NCBI GenBank assembly: GCA_944389415.1
Contig: CALXMF010000001.1
Location: 434,001-498,000, forward strand
DNA from: an uncultured Spirochaetota bacterium
Lineage (GTDB): Bacteria > Spirochaetota > Spirochaetia > Treponematales > Treponemataceae
Length of the DNA stretch: 64,000 nucleotides
Direction: 5' to 3'
In this document: in pieces, positions 34,776 to 41,480 of the stretch
Numbering within the stretch: position 1 is the stretch's first letter
How the letters are laid out: the number at the start of each line of letters is the position of its first letter
Program-made: the position numbers and the translations under genes
Notes under the pieces: generated by a model
What the model saw: only the letters and a program-made list of their open reading frames with translations
The model's database searches: none
Told to the model about the DNA's origin: nothing

Positions 34776-35537
34776 TCAGCGTTTGAAAAACTGAAAACCG
34801 GAAGAAGGGCGGGAGCCGTATTTTATCCACTGTACAATCTGTTTAGGAGAACGGTTATTCTTCTGTGATTCAAGCTCTCCGATATAATCAAATATCCATG
34901 AACCGGCCGCACTGTAACTGATACTCGGATCTACCGCGGTGAGAATACAGTGTATATTTTGCTGTGAAAGATACGAAGCAGCAGTGTTTTCCGCAAACGC
35001 TTTGAATGCGCCTGCCGCTACAGAAGAGAGAACGCTCGCATTACTGAAATCGGTTTTGTTTTTTAGCGACGGCATGAGAATTGTTTCAGCGAGAGAAGGT
35101 TGTTCCCGCAGCATAAACACCAGCCGGCCGCCTCCGTTTCGTGAAAAGCGTGCAAGGAGTTCTGCTGTAAGAAACAGGTACCCCGCAATAAGTTCATCAA
35201 CCGAGCGGGAACAGACGTCAGCTGAAAATGCAGGAAAATCAAGTGTTGCCGCGTATGTATCAAACACTAGTACGCCTTCATGTATTGGACCGATATTGTT
35301 TTCTGCATGCAGAATGAGTGTCCGCGCGGACAGCGGAGACGAACGGTTCCATTCAAATAGTCTGACGTGATTACCAGTATCCTGCTGGTCATCATCGCTT
35401 TCCTCAGTGTTTTCTGTTGATGAAGATATTTTTTTATTGATTGTCGCCAGTACGGAACGGGATGCCTGCAGCGCAGCGTCTGCCAGACCGGGAAATGCCG
35501 TATAGTCTATGCCGGCAATCAGCGTTGTCGTATTCAT
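34776..35537 (-). CDS. SDR-like protein lacking catalytic residues
   Basis: A 253-residue protein whose pattern of strands and helices fits a short-chain dehydrogenase fold. The N-terminal stretch TLIAGIDYTAFPGLADAAL aligns with the first beta-alpha unit but lacks the TGxxxGIG cofactor motif. The segment GGGRLVFML...ASVLSSVAAGAFKAFAENTAA corresponds to the catalytic region, with Lys kept and the Tyr replaced by Ala. A low-complexity Ser/Glu/Asp insert (about 38-58) interrupts the fold. It is probably a non-enzymatic or regulatory relative. It has a near-leaderless promoter and is divergent from the HU-like gene across the 22-bp repeat array. Confidence 0.6.
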   Translation of the reverse strand: MNTTTLIAGIDYTAFPGLADAALQASRSVLATINKKISSSTENTEESDDDQQDTGNHVRLFEWNRSSPLSARTLILHAENNIGPIHEGVLVFDTYAATLDFPAFSADVCSRSVDELIAGYLFLTAELLARFSRNGGGRLVFMLREQPSLAETILMPSLKNKTDFSNASVLSSVAAGAFKAFAENTAASYLSQQNIHCILTAVDPSISYSAAGSWIFDYIGELESQKNNRSPKQIVQWIKYGSRPSSGFQFFKR

Positions 35538-35546
35538 AATGATAGA

Positions 35547-35575
35547 ATTATACTAGACCATTTTTGTTTTCTCAA
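35547..35575 (-). promoter_or_regulatory. Promoter of the SDR-like gene
   Basis: Minus strand TTGAGA, 17-base spacer, TATAAT; the -10 ends 9 bases before the ATG at 35537, leaving a leader of only a few bases and no Shine-Dalgarno sequence. Confidence 0.7.
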
Positions 35576-35615
35576 GTAGCGGACTGATACCGTGATAAAC
35601 AACAGTATTGTATTT

Positions 35616-35703
35616 CAAAGAGTCAGTGACTCTTATCAGAATACTCAGTGACTCATATCGCGCGATTCACTGACTCTTGCCGGGTGACTCAGTGAGTCAT
35701 ATA
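35616..35703. repeat. Four phased 22-bp repeats, operator-like
   Basis: Four copies of a dyad with core GAGTCA-G-TGACTC, centred at 35626, 35648, 35670 and 35692, exactly 22 bp apart. Copy 1 (35618-35634) is a perfect 17-bp palindrome and copy 4 (35685-35699) a perfect 15-bp palindrome. Copies 2 and 3 vary in the left half. The right half TGACTCWTATC is best kept. With 22 bp being two helix turns, all copies face the same side. Copy 4 exactly fills the spacer of the promoter of the HU-like gene. Confidence 0.85.
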
Positions 35704-35705
35704 TT
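35677..35705 (+). promoter_or_regulatory. Promoter of the HU-like gene
   Basis: TTGCCG (35677-35682), 17-base spacer, TATATT (35700-35705). The fourth repeat of the array lies between the two boxes, so binding there should block RNA polymerase. The leader carries AGGGAGG before the ATG at 35741. Confidence 0.65.
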
Positions 35706-35740
35706 AAGGATAACAGCATAAGCGCAGGGAGGTAGTATAA

Positions 35741-36454
35741 ATGGCACTGATTATCAGTACAAAGCGTAATACGATGAAAACATCGGATAAACCGTATATG
35801 TTTCATACAGCGCACAGCGGTATTGTGGAACAGGAAGAACTGGTGCGTCTTATGGCACAGGACAACACAACTCTCACTTCAGCTGATGTGCGTGCCTGTC
35901 TTGATGTACTGGAGCGTGTCGCTTCCCGACTGCTTGCTGACGGCAAACGGGTGCGTACGCCCTTTGGGCTGCTGTATCTGACCGCGTCGGGAACGGCTGC
36001 GGCTCCCGATGAACCTTTTCTGCCGGGCAGTGAGCACAGCGGCCATCGGCTTTTGCTGAATTTCAGACAGGACAGACAGTTTGCTGCGTCTGTTATCAGA
36101 AAAGCGCAGTTCAGGAGAGGCGAGTATAGAGACCGTTATGAACCGGTTATTTACGAGGTCTCAGTTATTGATGAGGAAACGAGGCAGGATAATGTACCCG
36201 GTCAGCTGGTAAAAATTACGGGACGGAATCTGTCTGTAGAACCGGCAAAGAGACAGACAGGGGTATTTTTTACCGCCGGTGATATACGTGAGCGGGCTGA
36301 TTTATATGTGCATATCAGTCCGTCGCTGCTTGTGGTAAAAGTTCCTGAACGACTGACAGATGATTTAATCAATAAGAATTGTACTGTACAGGTATGCACA
36401 TTCCCGCGCAATTACAGAACTCTGCGGCGCAGTAGGTCTGTTTCTGTGTTGTGA
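35741..36454 (+). CDS. HU-like DNA-binding protein with DUF4469-type tail
   Basis: A 237-residue protein of the HU/IHF-like group seen in Bacteroidota and spirochaetes. The N-terminal half (about 15-125) has the HU-fold pattern GIVEQEELVRLMAQ...VRACLDVLERVASRLLADGKRVRTPFGLLYL. The C-terminal half (about 145-237) fits the DUF4469 beta domain (VPGQLVKITGRNLSVEP... SLLVVKVPERL). It lacks the classical HU arm sequence, so its DNA contacts may differ. AGGGAGG precedes the ATG. The phased repeat array directly upstream makes autoregulation an attractive idea. The next gene, NYN-LOTUS, follows after 43 bases. Confidence 0.78.
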   Translation: MALIISTKRNTMKTSDKPYMFHTAHSGIVEQEELVRLMAQDNTTLTSADVRACLDVLERVASRLLADGKRVRTPFGLLYLTASGTAAAPDEPFLPGSEHSGHRLLLNFRQDRQFAASVIRKAQFRRGEYRDRYEPVIYEVSVIDEETRQDNVPGQLVKITGRNLSVEPAKRQTGVFFTAGDIRERADLYVHISPSLLVVKVPERLTDDLINKNCTVQVCTFPRNYRTLRRSRSVSVL

Positions 36455-36497
36455 TAAACACGCGGCTGCGTTATCATACATGATATAAGGAGTTTTT

Positions 36498-37457
36498 ATG
36501 GGCGTACCGCTGAACACGGCTATTCTGTGGGATATAGAGAATGTTACTCCGCCTACAGGGACAAGTTATATACAATCAATTATTGAGATTATAGAAGAGG
36601 AAGGAAAAATTTCTTACGCGATGGCGTTTGGCAACTGGAACCGCCCGAATATCAAAAATATTGCTGGTGAGCTTGCGGCAAACAGCTTTGAACTGATTCA
36701 TGTGCCTAAAAGCCGGAAAGACAGTTCCGATATGACAATGGTGGCGCATGGTGTTGAGCTGATTTTTCAGTATCCGCATATTGACCGGTATGTACTTATT
36801 ACGGGAGACGCCGATTTCAGACCGCTGCTGCTGTCTCTGCGCAAATATGGAAAACAGACGCTTATTATCTGTGATGCTAAAAACGCTTCCGAAGACTTGC
36901 TCAAGATGGCGGATGATTACAAAGACTACCGTGAAATAATTAACGATGACGATGATGGGCGCGGCGAGGAATGTGAAGCGGAAGCGCCAAACAGCGGACG
37001 GCTGACGCGTTCGTTGGCGTATGGGCTGCTTGAGGAAGCGGTGCGCAATATGCTGAAAGAAAAGAATCGAGAGTCTGTCGATATAAGCGCGGTCAAGATA
37101 CGCATGAAACTTATGAACAGCAGTTTTGATGAAAAAAAACTGGGATACCGTATGTGGAAGTATTTTGTTAATGATGCTGTGCAGCAGACGGCAGTCCGTT
37201 ACGCACCTGACAGTGATAATACTGCTGTGACGCTTGAAGTTTCGGCGCAGGAGGATCGGCTGCCCGAAGCGTTTGAAAAACTGCTTTCATGCCTGCCATC
37301 CGGAGAAGATTGGATACGGTTTGATGAGGTATCAAAAAAGCTTGATTATAAAAGCCTTGGATACGGCAAATTCAAACGGCTCGTTATTGACGCGGAAAAG
37401 CGCGGCATTGTGGTGATTATGCGCGAGGGTTTTACTTGGTATCTGAAACGTGCGTAG
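36498..37457 (+). CDS. NYN-domain ribonuclease-like protein with LOTUS domains
   Basis: A 319-residue protein. The N-terminal NYN (PIN-like) domain, about 1-150, keeps the acidic residues expected for metal-dependent RNA cleavage: AILWDIEN, SSDMTMVAHG and LITGDADFRPLL. Two winged-helix OST-HTH/LOTUS-type domains follow (about 165-240 and 250-319, the latter with FDEVSKKLDYKSLGYGKFKRLV). These bind RNA or G-rich structures in better-studied relatives such as MARF1. ATAAGGAG precedes the ATG. The tail overlaps the Crp/Fnr gene on the other strand by 26 bases. Confidence 0.87.
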   Translation: MGVPLNTAILWDIENVTPPTGTSYIQSIIEIIEEEGKISYAMAFGNWNRPNIKNIAGELAANSFELIHVPKSRKDSSDMTMVAHGVELIFQYPHIDRYVLITGDADFRPLLLSLRKYGKQTLIICDAKNASEDLLKMADDYKDYREIINDDDDGRGEECEAEAPNSGRLTRSLAYGLLEEAVRNMLKEKNRESVDISAVKIRMKLMNSSFDEKKLGYRMWKYFVNDAVQQTAVRYAPDSDNTAVTLEVSAQEDRLPEAFEKLLSCLPSGEDWIRFDEVSKKLDYKSLGYGKFKRLVIDAEKRGIVVIMREGFTWYLKRA

Positions 37458-38121
37458 CGCTGCTGTGTCTGTACAGGGTGAATCTGTTTTTATGTGCGTC
37501 AATAACGCCCTGTGACCGTAATGCGCTGATAACAGCTGACAGCGCGCTGCGGTCTACCGCGAGATAATCAGCAAGTTCCTGCCGGTTCAGCGGTATGACA
37601 ACGGTATCTGAGCCGTTTTTTTCAGCGGCGTTTGATAAATATGAAAGCAGCTTTTCCCGCAGTGTCCGCTGCGAGAGATGTTCAATACGTTCTGTGAGAA
37701 AAACATTTTTTCGAGCGAATACCTGCAGCATATTATTCAGCAGTCTGCGTGCAGGAGCTGAAGCGCTGGAGGCAGCGAGACTGCGTACAGGCAGTAAAAG
37801 CACTGCCGAATCCTGTCCCGCGGTGACTGAGACAGTGAGCGGGAGATTTGCGAGAGAGAATGATTCAGCAAACAGATTGCCAGGTCCAAGTTCAGCAAGC
37901 AGAACAGTGCTGCCCTGATAATCGTGCCTGACAATATGAACGCTTCCTGAAAGTACAATCCCTGCGGTATCGGTTTTTGTTCCCGCGTGAAAAAGATATT
38001 CTCCCTTAGCCAGCTGCTGTATGCGCGGATGTGACGCTGTAAGTATAGCTGCTGTTTCTTCTGCGGTGAATCCGGCAAACAGCGGACATGCTTTGGTCAG
38101 AATTTCAATATATTTCGTCAT
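37432..38121 (-). CDS. Crp/Fnr-family regulator
   Basis: A 229-residue activator/repressor with a cyclic-nucleotide-binding-type beta-roll (about 10-120), a dimer helix and a C-terminal winged HTH (NRQELADYLAVDRSALSAVISALRSQG, about 180-205). There is no N-terminal Cys cluster, so it is not an Fe-S FNR; Cys12 alone remains. The gene starts two bases from a perfect 16-bp palindrome and is divergent from a ferredoxin-type protein gene. Crp/Fnr regulators next to such genes often respond to redox or NO. No ribosome site is visible. Confidence 0.88.
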   Translation of the reverse strand: MTKYIEILTKACPLFAGFTAEETAAILTASHPRIQQLAKGEYLFHAGTKTDTAGIVLSGSVHIVRHDYQGSTVLLAELGPGNLFAESFSLANLPLTVSVTAGQDSAVLLLPVRSLAASSASAPARRLLNNMLQVFARKNVFLTERIEHLSQRTLREKLLSYLSNAAEKNGSDTVVIPLNRQELADYLAVDRSALSAVISALRSQGVIDAHKNRFTLYRHSSATHVSDTK

Positions 38122-38122
38122 T

Positions 38123-38138
38123 TGTTGTAATTACAACA
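38123..38138. promoter_or_regulatory. Palindromic operator between crp-like and ferredoxin-like genes
   Basis: TGTTGTAATTACAACA is a perfect 16-bp palindrome. Its centre (38130.5) is about 41.5 bases upstream of the transcript start predicted from the TATATT at 38160-38165, the class II activator position of CRP-type proteins. It also sits directly before the regulator's own ATG, which suits autorepression. Confidence 0.7.
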
Positions 38139-38197
38139 TATCATGCTGCTGTTCTTTTGTATATTATATACATGATAATTCGCATAAGGAGACGGCA

Positions 38198-38899
38198 ATG
38201 ATACGAAAAATAATAAAAATTGATCATGAAAAATGTAATGGCTGCGGACTGTGCGCCCAGGCCTGTCATGAAGGCGCGATTGGTATGGAAGGCGGAAAAG
38301 CCGTATTACTGCGTGAAGATTATTGTGATGGTCTTGGAGATTGTCTTCCTGCCTGTCCAGCGGGCGCGATTTCTTTTGAGGAGCGGGAGGCTCCCGCGTA
38401 TAATGAAGCGGCTGTACTTGCCGCGAAAGCGGAAAAACACACAGGAGGCTGCGCCTGCCCCGGCAGCGCGGCAAAGGCAATAGAACGGCCAGTGATAAAT
38501 CCTCATGCAGAAGTTCCGCCGGCGCCTGCCGCGGCGAGCTGTCTGTCACAGTGGCCGGTACAGATAAAACTGGTTCCTGTAAACGCTCCGTACTTTGACG
38601 GCGCGAATCTTCTTATAGCTGCGGACTGTACAGCGTACGCATTTGGAGATTTTCATAACCGTTTTATCAGAAATCACGTAACACTTATTGGCTGTCCAAA
38701 GCTGGATGAGGGTGACTACACTGAAAAACTGACGGAAATTATCAGAAACAATAACATTAAAAGTCTTTCTATTGTACGTATGGAAGTTCCTTGCTGCGGC
38801 GGTATTGAACATGCGGCAAAAACCGCATTGCAAAAAAGCGGTAAGTTTATTCCGTGGCAGGTATATACAATCTCCACAGACGGCAATATCCTTGAGTGA
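38198..38899 (+). CDS. 2x[4Fe-4S] ferredoxin-type protein
   Basis: A 233-residue iron-sulphur protein. Two cluster motifs lie in the first 65 residues (CNGCGLCAQACHEG and CDGLGDCLPACPAG). A Cys pair with flanking Ala/Pro-rich linker (GGCACPGSA) follows at about 87, and then a C-terminal domain with further Cys (IAADCTAYAF, LIGCPKLDE, VPCCGG). The C-terminal part resembles domains found with [4Fe-4S] proteins of anaerobes; the electron partner is unknown. AAGGAGA lies before the ATG at 38198. Control by the divergent Crp/Fnr protein is inferred from the operator. Confidence 0.88.
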   Translation: MIRKIIKIDHEKCNGCGLCAQACHEGAIGMEGGKAVLLREDYCDGLGDCLPACPAGAISFEEREAPAYNEAAVLAAKAEKHTGGCACPGSAAKAIERPVINPHAEVPPAPAAASCLSQWPVQIKLVPVNAPYFDGANLLIAADCTAYAFGDFHNRFIRNHVTLIGCPKLDEGDYTEKLTEIIRNNNIKSLSIVRMEVPCCGGIEHAAKTALQKSGKFIPWQVYTISTDGNILE

Positions 38900-38908
38900 T
38901 GGATAAAC

Positions 38909-38934
38909 AAACGGCGCTCACAAGAGCGCCGTTT
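38909..38934. terminator. Hairpin between ferredoxin-type gene and pheT
   Basis: Perfect 11-bp stem AAACGGCGCTC/GAGCGCCGTTT with an ACAA loop. The T tract is short on both sides, so termination may be moderate. Confidence 0.7.
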
Positions 38935-38953
38935 AAATACTAATAGTTAAAAC

Positions 38954-41278
38954 TTATTCTACCTTTCCTTCAGCGACTTTCGCAGTAACGACGGGTTTTC
39001 CTGCTGCCGTTAGCGGTGTGTCTCCGATACAGACGGTATTATTGCGCACTGTTATTTCGAGCGCGAAAAATTTATCAGCATCTATCTTTGCCGGTTTTGT
39101 GATATTGGGATCAGCTCCCTGAGGAATTACCGGTGTGCCGGGCGGTGCCCATGGACAGTCAAGGACTTCGACAATCTCACTTCCGTCAGCGCTGGTACAG
39201 TCAGCGGCGAGAAGCATGCCGCGGCTTTCTATACCGCGCATTTTGCGGGGCTTAAGATTATCAGCAATTATAACTGTTTTACCGAGTAATTCATCAGCTG
39301 TTATATAGGGAACAAGGCCTGATAGGATAACACGTTCTGTTCCGCTTCCGTCATCAAGCGTTTCTATATACAGTTTATCCGCTTGAGGATGGTGTTCGAC
39401 TTTAACGATTTTTGCTGTTTTAAGCGCGATATGGGTATTAAAATATGAAACCGGATCAAGTTGTTGGTGTGAGTGTTCTTCTGTTTGCTCTGCCGGCTGC
39501 GCTGTTTTGTTCTTTTTGGGGGGCTGTTTCGTATTATGGCTGCTGTCTGTTTCCGCCATCAATGCTTCAAGATCTATTTCGCCGGCGGCACAGGGAACAG
39601 TAATGGTCCAGTTTTCAAGCACTGACGGATGAATTTCACCGAATATGCCGATCGTTTTTCCGTTTTTGCGCAATACTGCCTGTCGGCCGGGGATAAAACG
39701 AGGATCATCTGATTCTGCTGCGTCATATTCGCAATCCAAAAAATGCAATAGCGTTGCGACTTCACTTGCGGCATCGTTAAAATTTGCTGTTCCGGACGCG
39801 GTTAAAAATCCAAGACTCTGTCGTGTTCTGGTGCCGGTTACTTCTTCTTCACATAGGTAAGCAATTTTTCCAATCTCGTATATTTTGTGAGGATATACGG
39901 CATTCCCTGAAACTGATTCCGCAGAAAGTAAAGACGCAATAATTGACGGGCGGACAAACTGATAGTTCTCGCTCATCGGATTGGCAATCTCGATTACGTT
40001 GCTGCCGTTTATATTCATGCGATCAATATAATCTTTTTTTGAGCCAAGATAATTGAAAATCATTTCCTGGTATCCAAGCCCAGTCATCAGTGATTTTACT
40101 TTGCGGCTGTACAGTGTGATGGGTGAAAGCCGTCCAATTGTAAAATCACGCGGTTTTTCTGGAGGAAATGCGGAAAGCTCCATACCGATCATTACATCTT
40201 CAATAAGATCAACTTCATGCAGAAAATCATTGCGATATGGAGGCGGCGCGACAGTGAACTGCGGATTTTCGTCTGTTCCGCTTACTGTGACAGTATTTCC
40301 CATTCGGCTGAGCGCGCTGCATACCTGTTCGTTAGTGAGTGAGCTTCCAAGCAGGCGGTTTATCGCATGTAATGTTGTGGAAGTTGTTTCCTGAAAATAA
40401 TACGGCGCGACGATGGTTTTACCAAAGCCGGTATCATATGGGTGTTCGATTTTACAGGGCAGGATGGTATATCCTGCGTCAGCAAAGTCGCAGGCGACAA
40501 TATTTGTTGCAAGCAGAAGAGACGGCATATCGGTGCCTGTCATTTCAACAAGCAAGTCGCTGTCCCCGACTTTAACCGCGCCAAGTGTTGCGCTGTTTAT
40601 AATCGGCGCCATAGACATTATTTCGCCGGTGTCATCAGAAAGCAGCGGAAATTTCTTTGCGTCTTTTAGTATCCAGCCATATTCCTGACCTTTAGGATGA
40701 TCGCTGAGAATCTGGCGGCAAGTCATTGGTTCAGTGCATTGCAGCGGTACAAATGATGTGTTGTCAGGATCAACTGCGGTATAATGTACCGGCCATTTTA
40801 TAAAAGCGGAACGGTATACTCCCATAGAAATAGAACGGCGTTTCCGTCCGAAATTCCAGCACAGTTTTTCCTGTGTCTGAATGATATCGAGCAGCATTGG
40901 TTCGTCTATCGGTTTGCCTGAGATTACGAAAGCTGTCATAAAGGGCCGTACATCCTTGAGATCGGGATCTACAGTAACGACTCTGTCCGCGCAGTCTTTC
41001 AGATTGTCCTTTACTGAGAGAAAAGATGAAAAGTCTGCATGAGTACCGCCTCTATGAAGTTTAAGCTGGCGTGCAATACCGCCTGTTGACCATAAATCTG
41101 GCCTGTTCGTGTCATTCAGTTCTATTTTGATTGTACGTGTTTCTTCTGGTTCGTCCGGATTTGGTTTTTCATCAAGTTCGGCTTTTCCGCAGACAAGCCG
41201 TTCCTCAAGAGTATCATAACTGTACTTTTCTCCAAGCAGAGTAAAGAACAGTTTCTCATTGACTTCTATTTTAGGCAT
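38954..41278 (-). CDS. pheT: Phenylalanyl-tRNA synthetase beta chain with C-terminal tRNA-binding domain
   Basis: A 774-residue protein. The first about 575 residues are an archaeal/spirochaetal-type PheT: MPKIEVNEKLFFTLL start, B3/B4 core, B5 domain (HPYDTGFGKTIVAPYYFQ onward) and the class II-like domain (ANPMSENYQFVRPSII). After a Lys/Gln/Glu-rich linker (about 580-610) a complete EMAP-II/Arc1p-type tRNA-binding OB domain follows (KIVKVEHHPQADKLYIETLDDG, KPRKMRGIESRGMLLAA). Normal bacterial PheT has such a domain at the N-terminus; this form has it at the C-terminus. The ATG at 41278 has the better spacing to GAGGTGA; 41281 is possible. pheS is not in the window. Confidence 0.93.
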   Translation of the reverse strand: MPKIEVNEKLFFTLLGEKYSYDTLEERLVCGKAELDEKPNPDEPEETRTIKIELNDTNRPDLWSTGGIARQLKLHRGGTHADFSSFLSVKDNLKDCADRVVTVDPDLKDVRPFMTAFVISGKPIDEPMLLDIIQTQEKLCWNFGRKRRSISMGVYRSAFIKWPVHYTAVDPDNTSFVPLQCTEPMTCRQILSDHPKGQEYGWILKDAKKFPLLSDDTGEIMSMAPIINSATLGAVKVGDSDLLVEMTGTDMPSLLLATNIVACDFADAGYTILPCKIEHPYDTGFGKTIVAPYYFQETTSTTLHAINRLLGSSLTNEQVCSALSRMGNTVTVSGTDENPQFTVAPPPYRNDFLHEVDLIEDVMIGMELSAFPPEKPRDFTIGRLSPITLYSRKVKSLMTGLGYQEMIFNYLGSKKDYIDRMNINGSNVIEIANPMSENYQFVRPSIIASLLSAESVSGNAVYPHKIYEIGKIAYLCEEEVTGTRTRQSLGFLTASGTANFNDAASEVATLLHFLDCEYDAAESDDPRFIPGRQAVLRKNGKTIGIFGEIHPSVLENWTITVPCAAGEIDLEALMAETDSSHNTKQPPKKNKTAQPAEQTEEHSHQQLDPVSYFNTHIALKTAKIVKVEHHPQADKLYIETLDDGSGTERVILSGLVPYITADELLGKTVIIADNLKPRKMRGIESRGMLLAADCTSADGSEIVEVLDCPWAPPGTPVIPQGADPNITKPAKIDADKFFALEITVRNNTVCIGDTPLTAAGKPVVTAKVAEGKVE

Positions 41279-41355
41279 CATTCACCTCAGTATCGGAATA
41301 TTCTGCAAAACGCAGATGTATTAAAAATATTCTATAATTATATCGAAAGGATAGA

Positions 41356-41390
41356 GGCATAACAAGCATTAGTTTTATGTTGGTTATGCC
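41356..41390 (+). other. Stem-loop in the chemoreceptor leader
   Basis: GGCATAAC (41356-41363) pairs with GTTATGCC (41383-41390). After one mismatch a further five pairs (one G-U) close a 7-base loop. No T run follows, so it is not a plain terminator. It lies about 90 bases before the GTG start. Confidence 0.5.
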
Positions 41391-41480
41391 AAACATGTCC
41401 GAGTGTTAGTCTTGAACAGGCTTAGAAATTGTTTCATAATATTTTATAAAAGGGTAGAATATTTTCTGAGGAGGCCTTGT

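Noticed and set aside
35616-35703. CRISPR array or tandem satellite
   Set aside because: The repeats are adjacent, 22 bp in period, with no spacers and no cas genes; dyad symmetry and promoter overlap fit operators.
41320-41350. Possible sigma-28 promoter for the chemoreceptor (TAAA and a CGAAA-like box)
   Set aside because: The downstream box matches GCCGATAA poorly and the spacing is off by one.
41282-41360. T-box or attenuator before pheT
   Set aside because: Only a weak five-pair hairpin is found (about 41302-41316); there is no T-box bulge sequence and no terminator.
41403-41480. Upstream in-frame start of the chemoreceptor
   Set aside because: The GTG at 41481 has GAGGAGG at proper distance and begins a normal membrane-anchor sequence.
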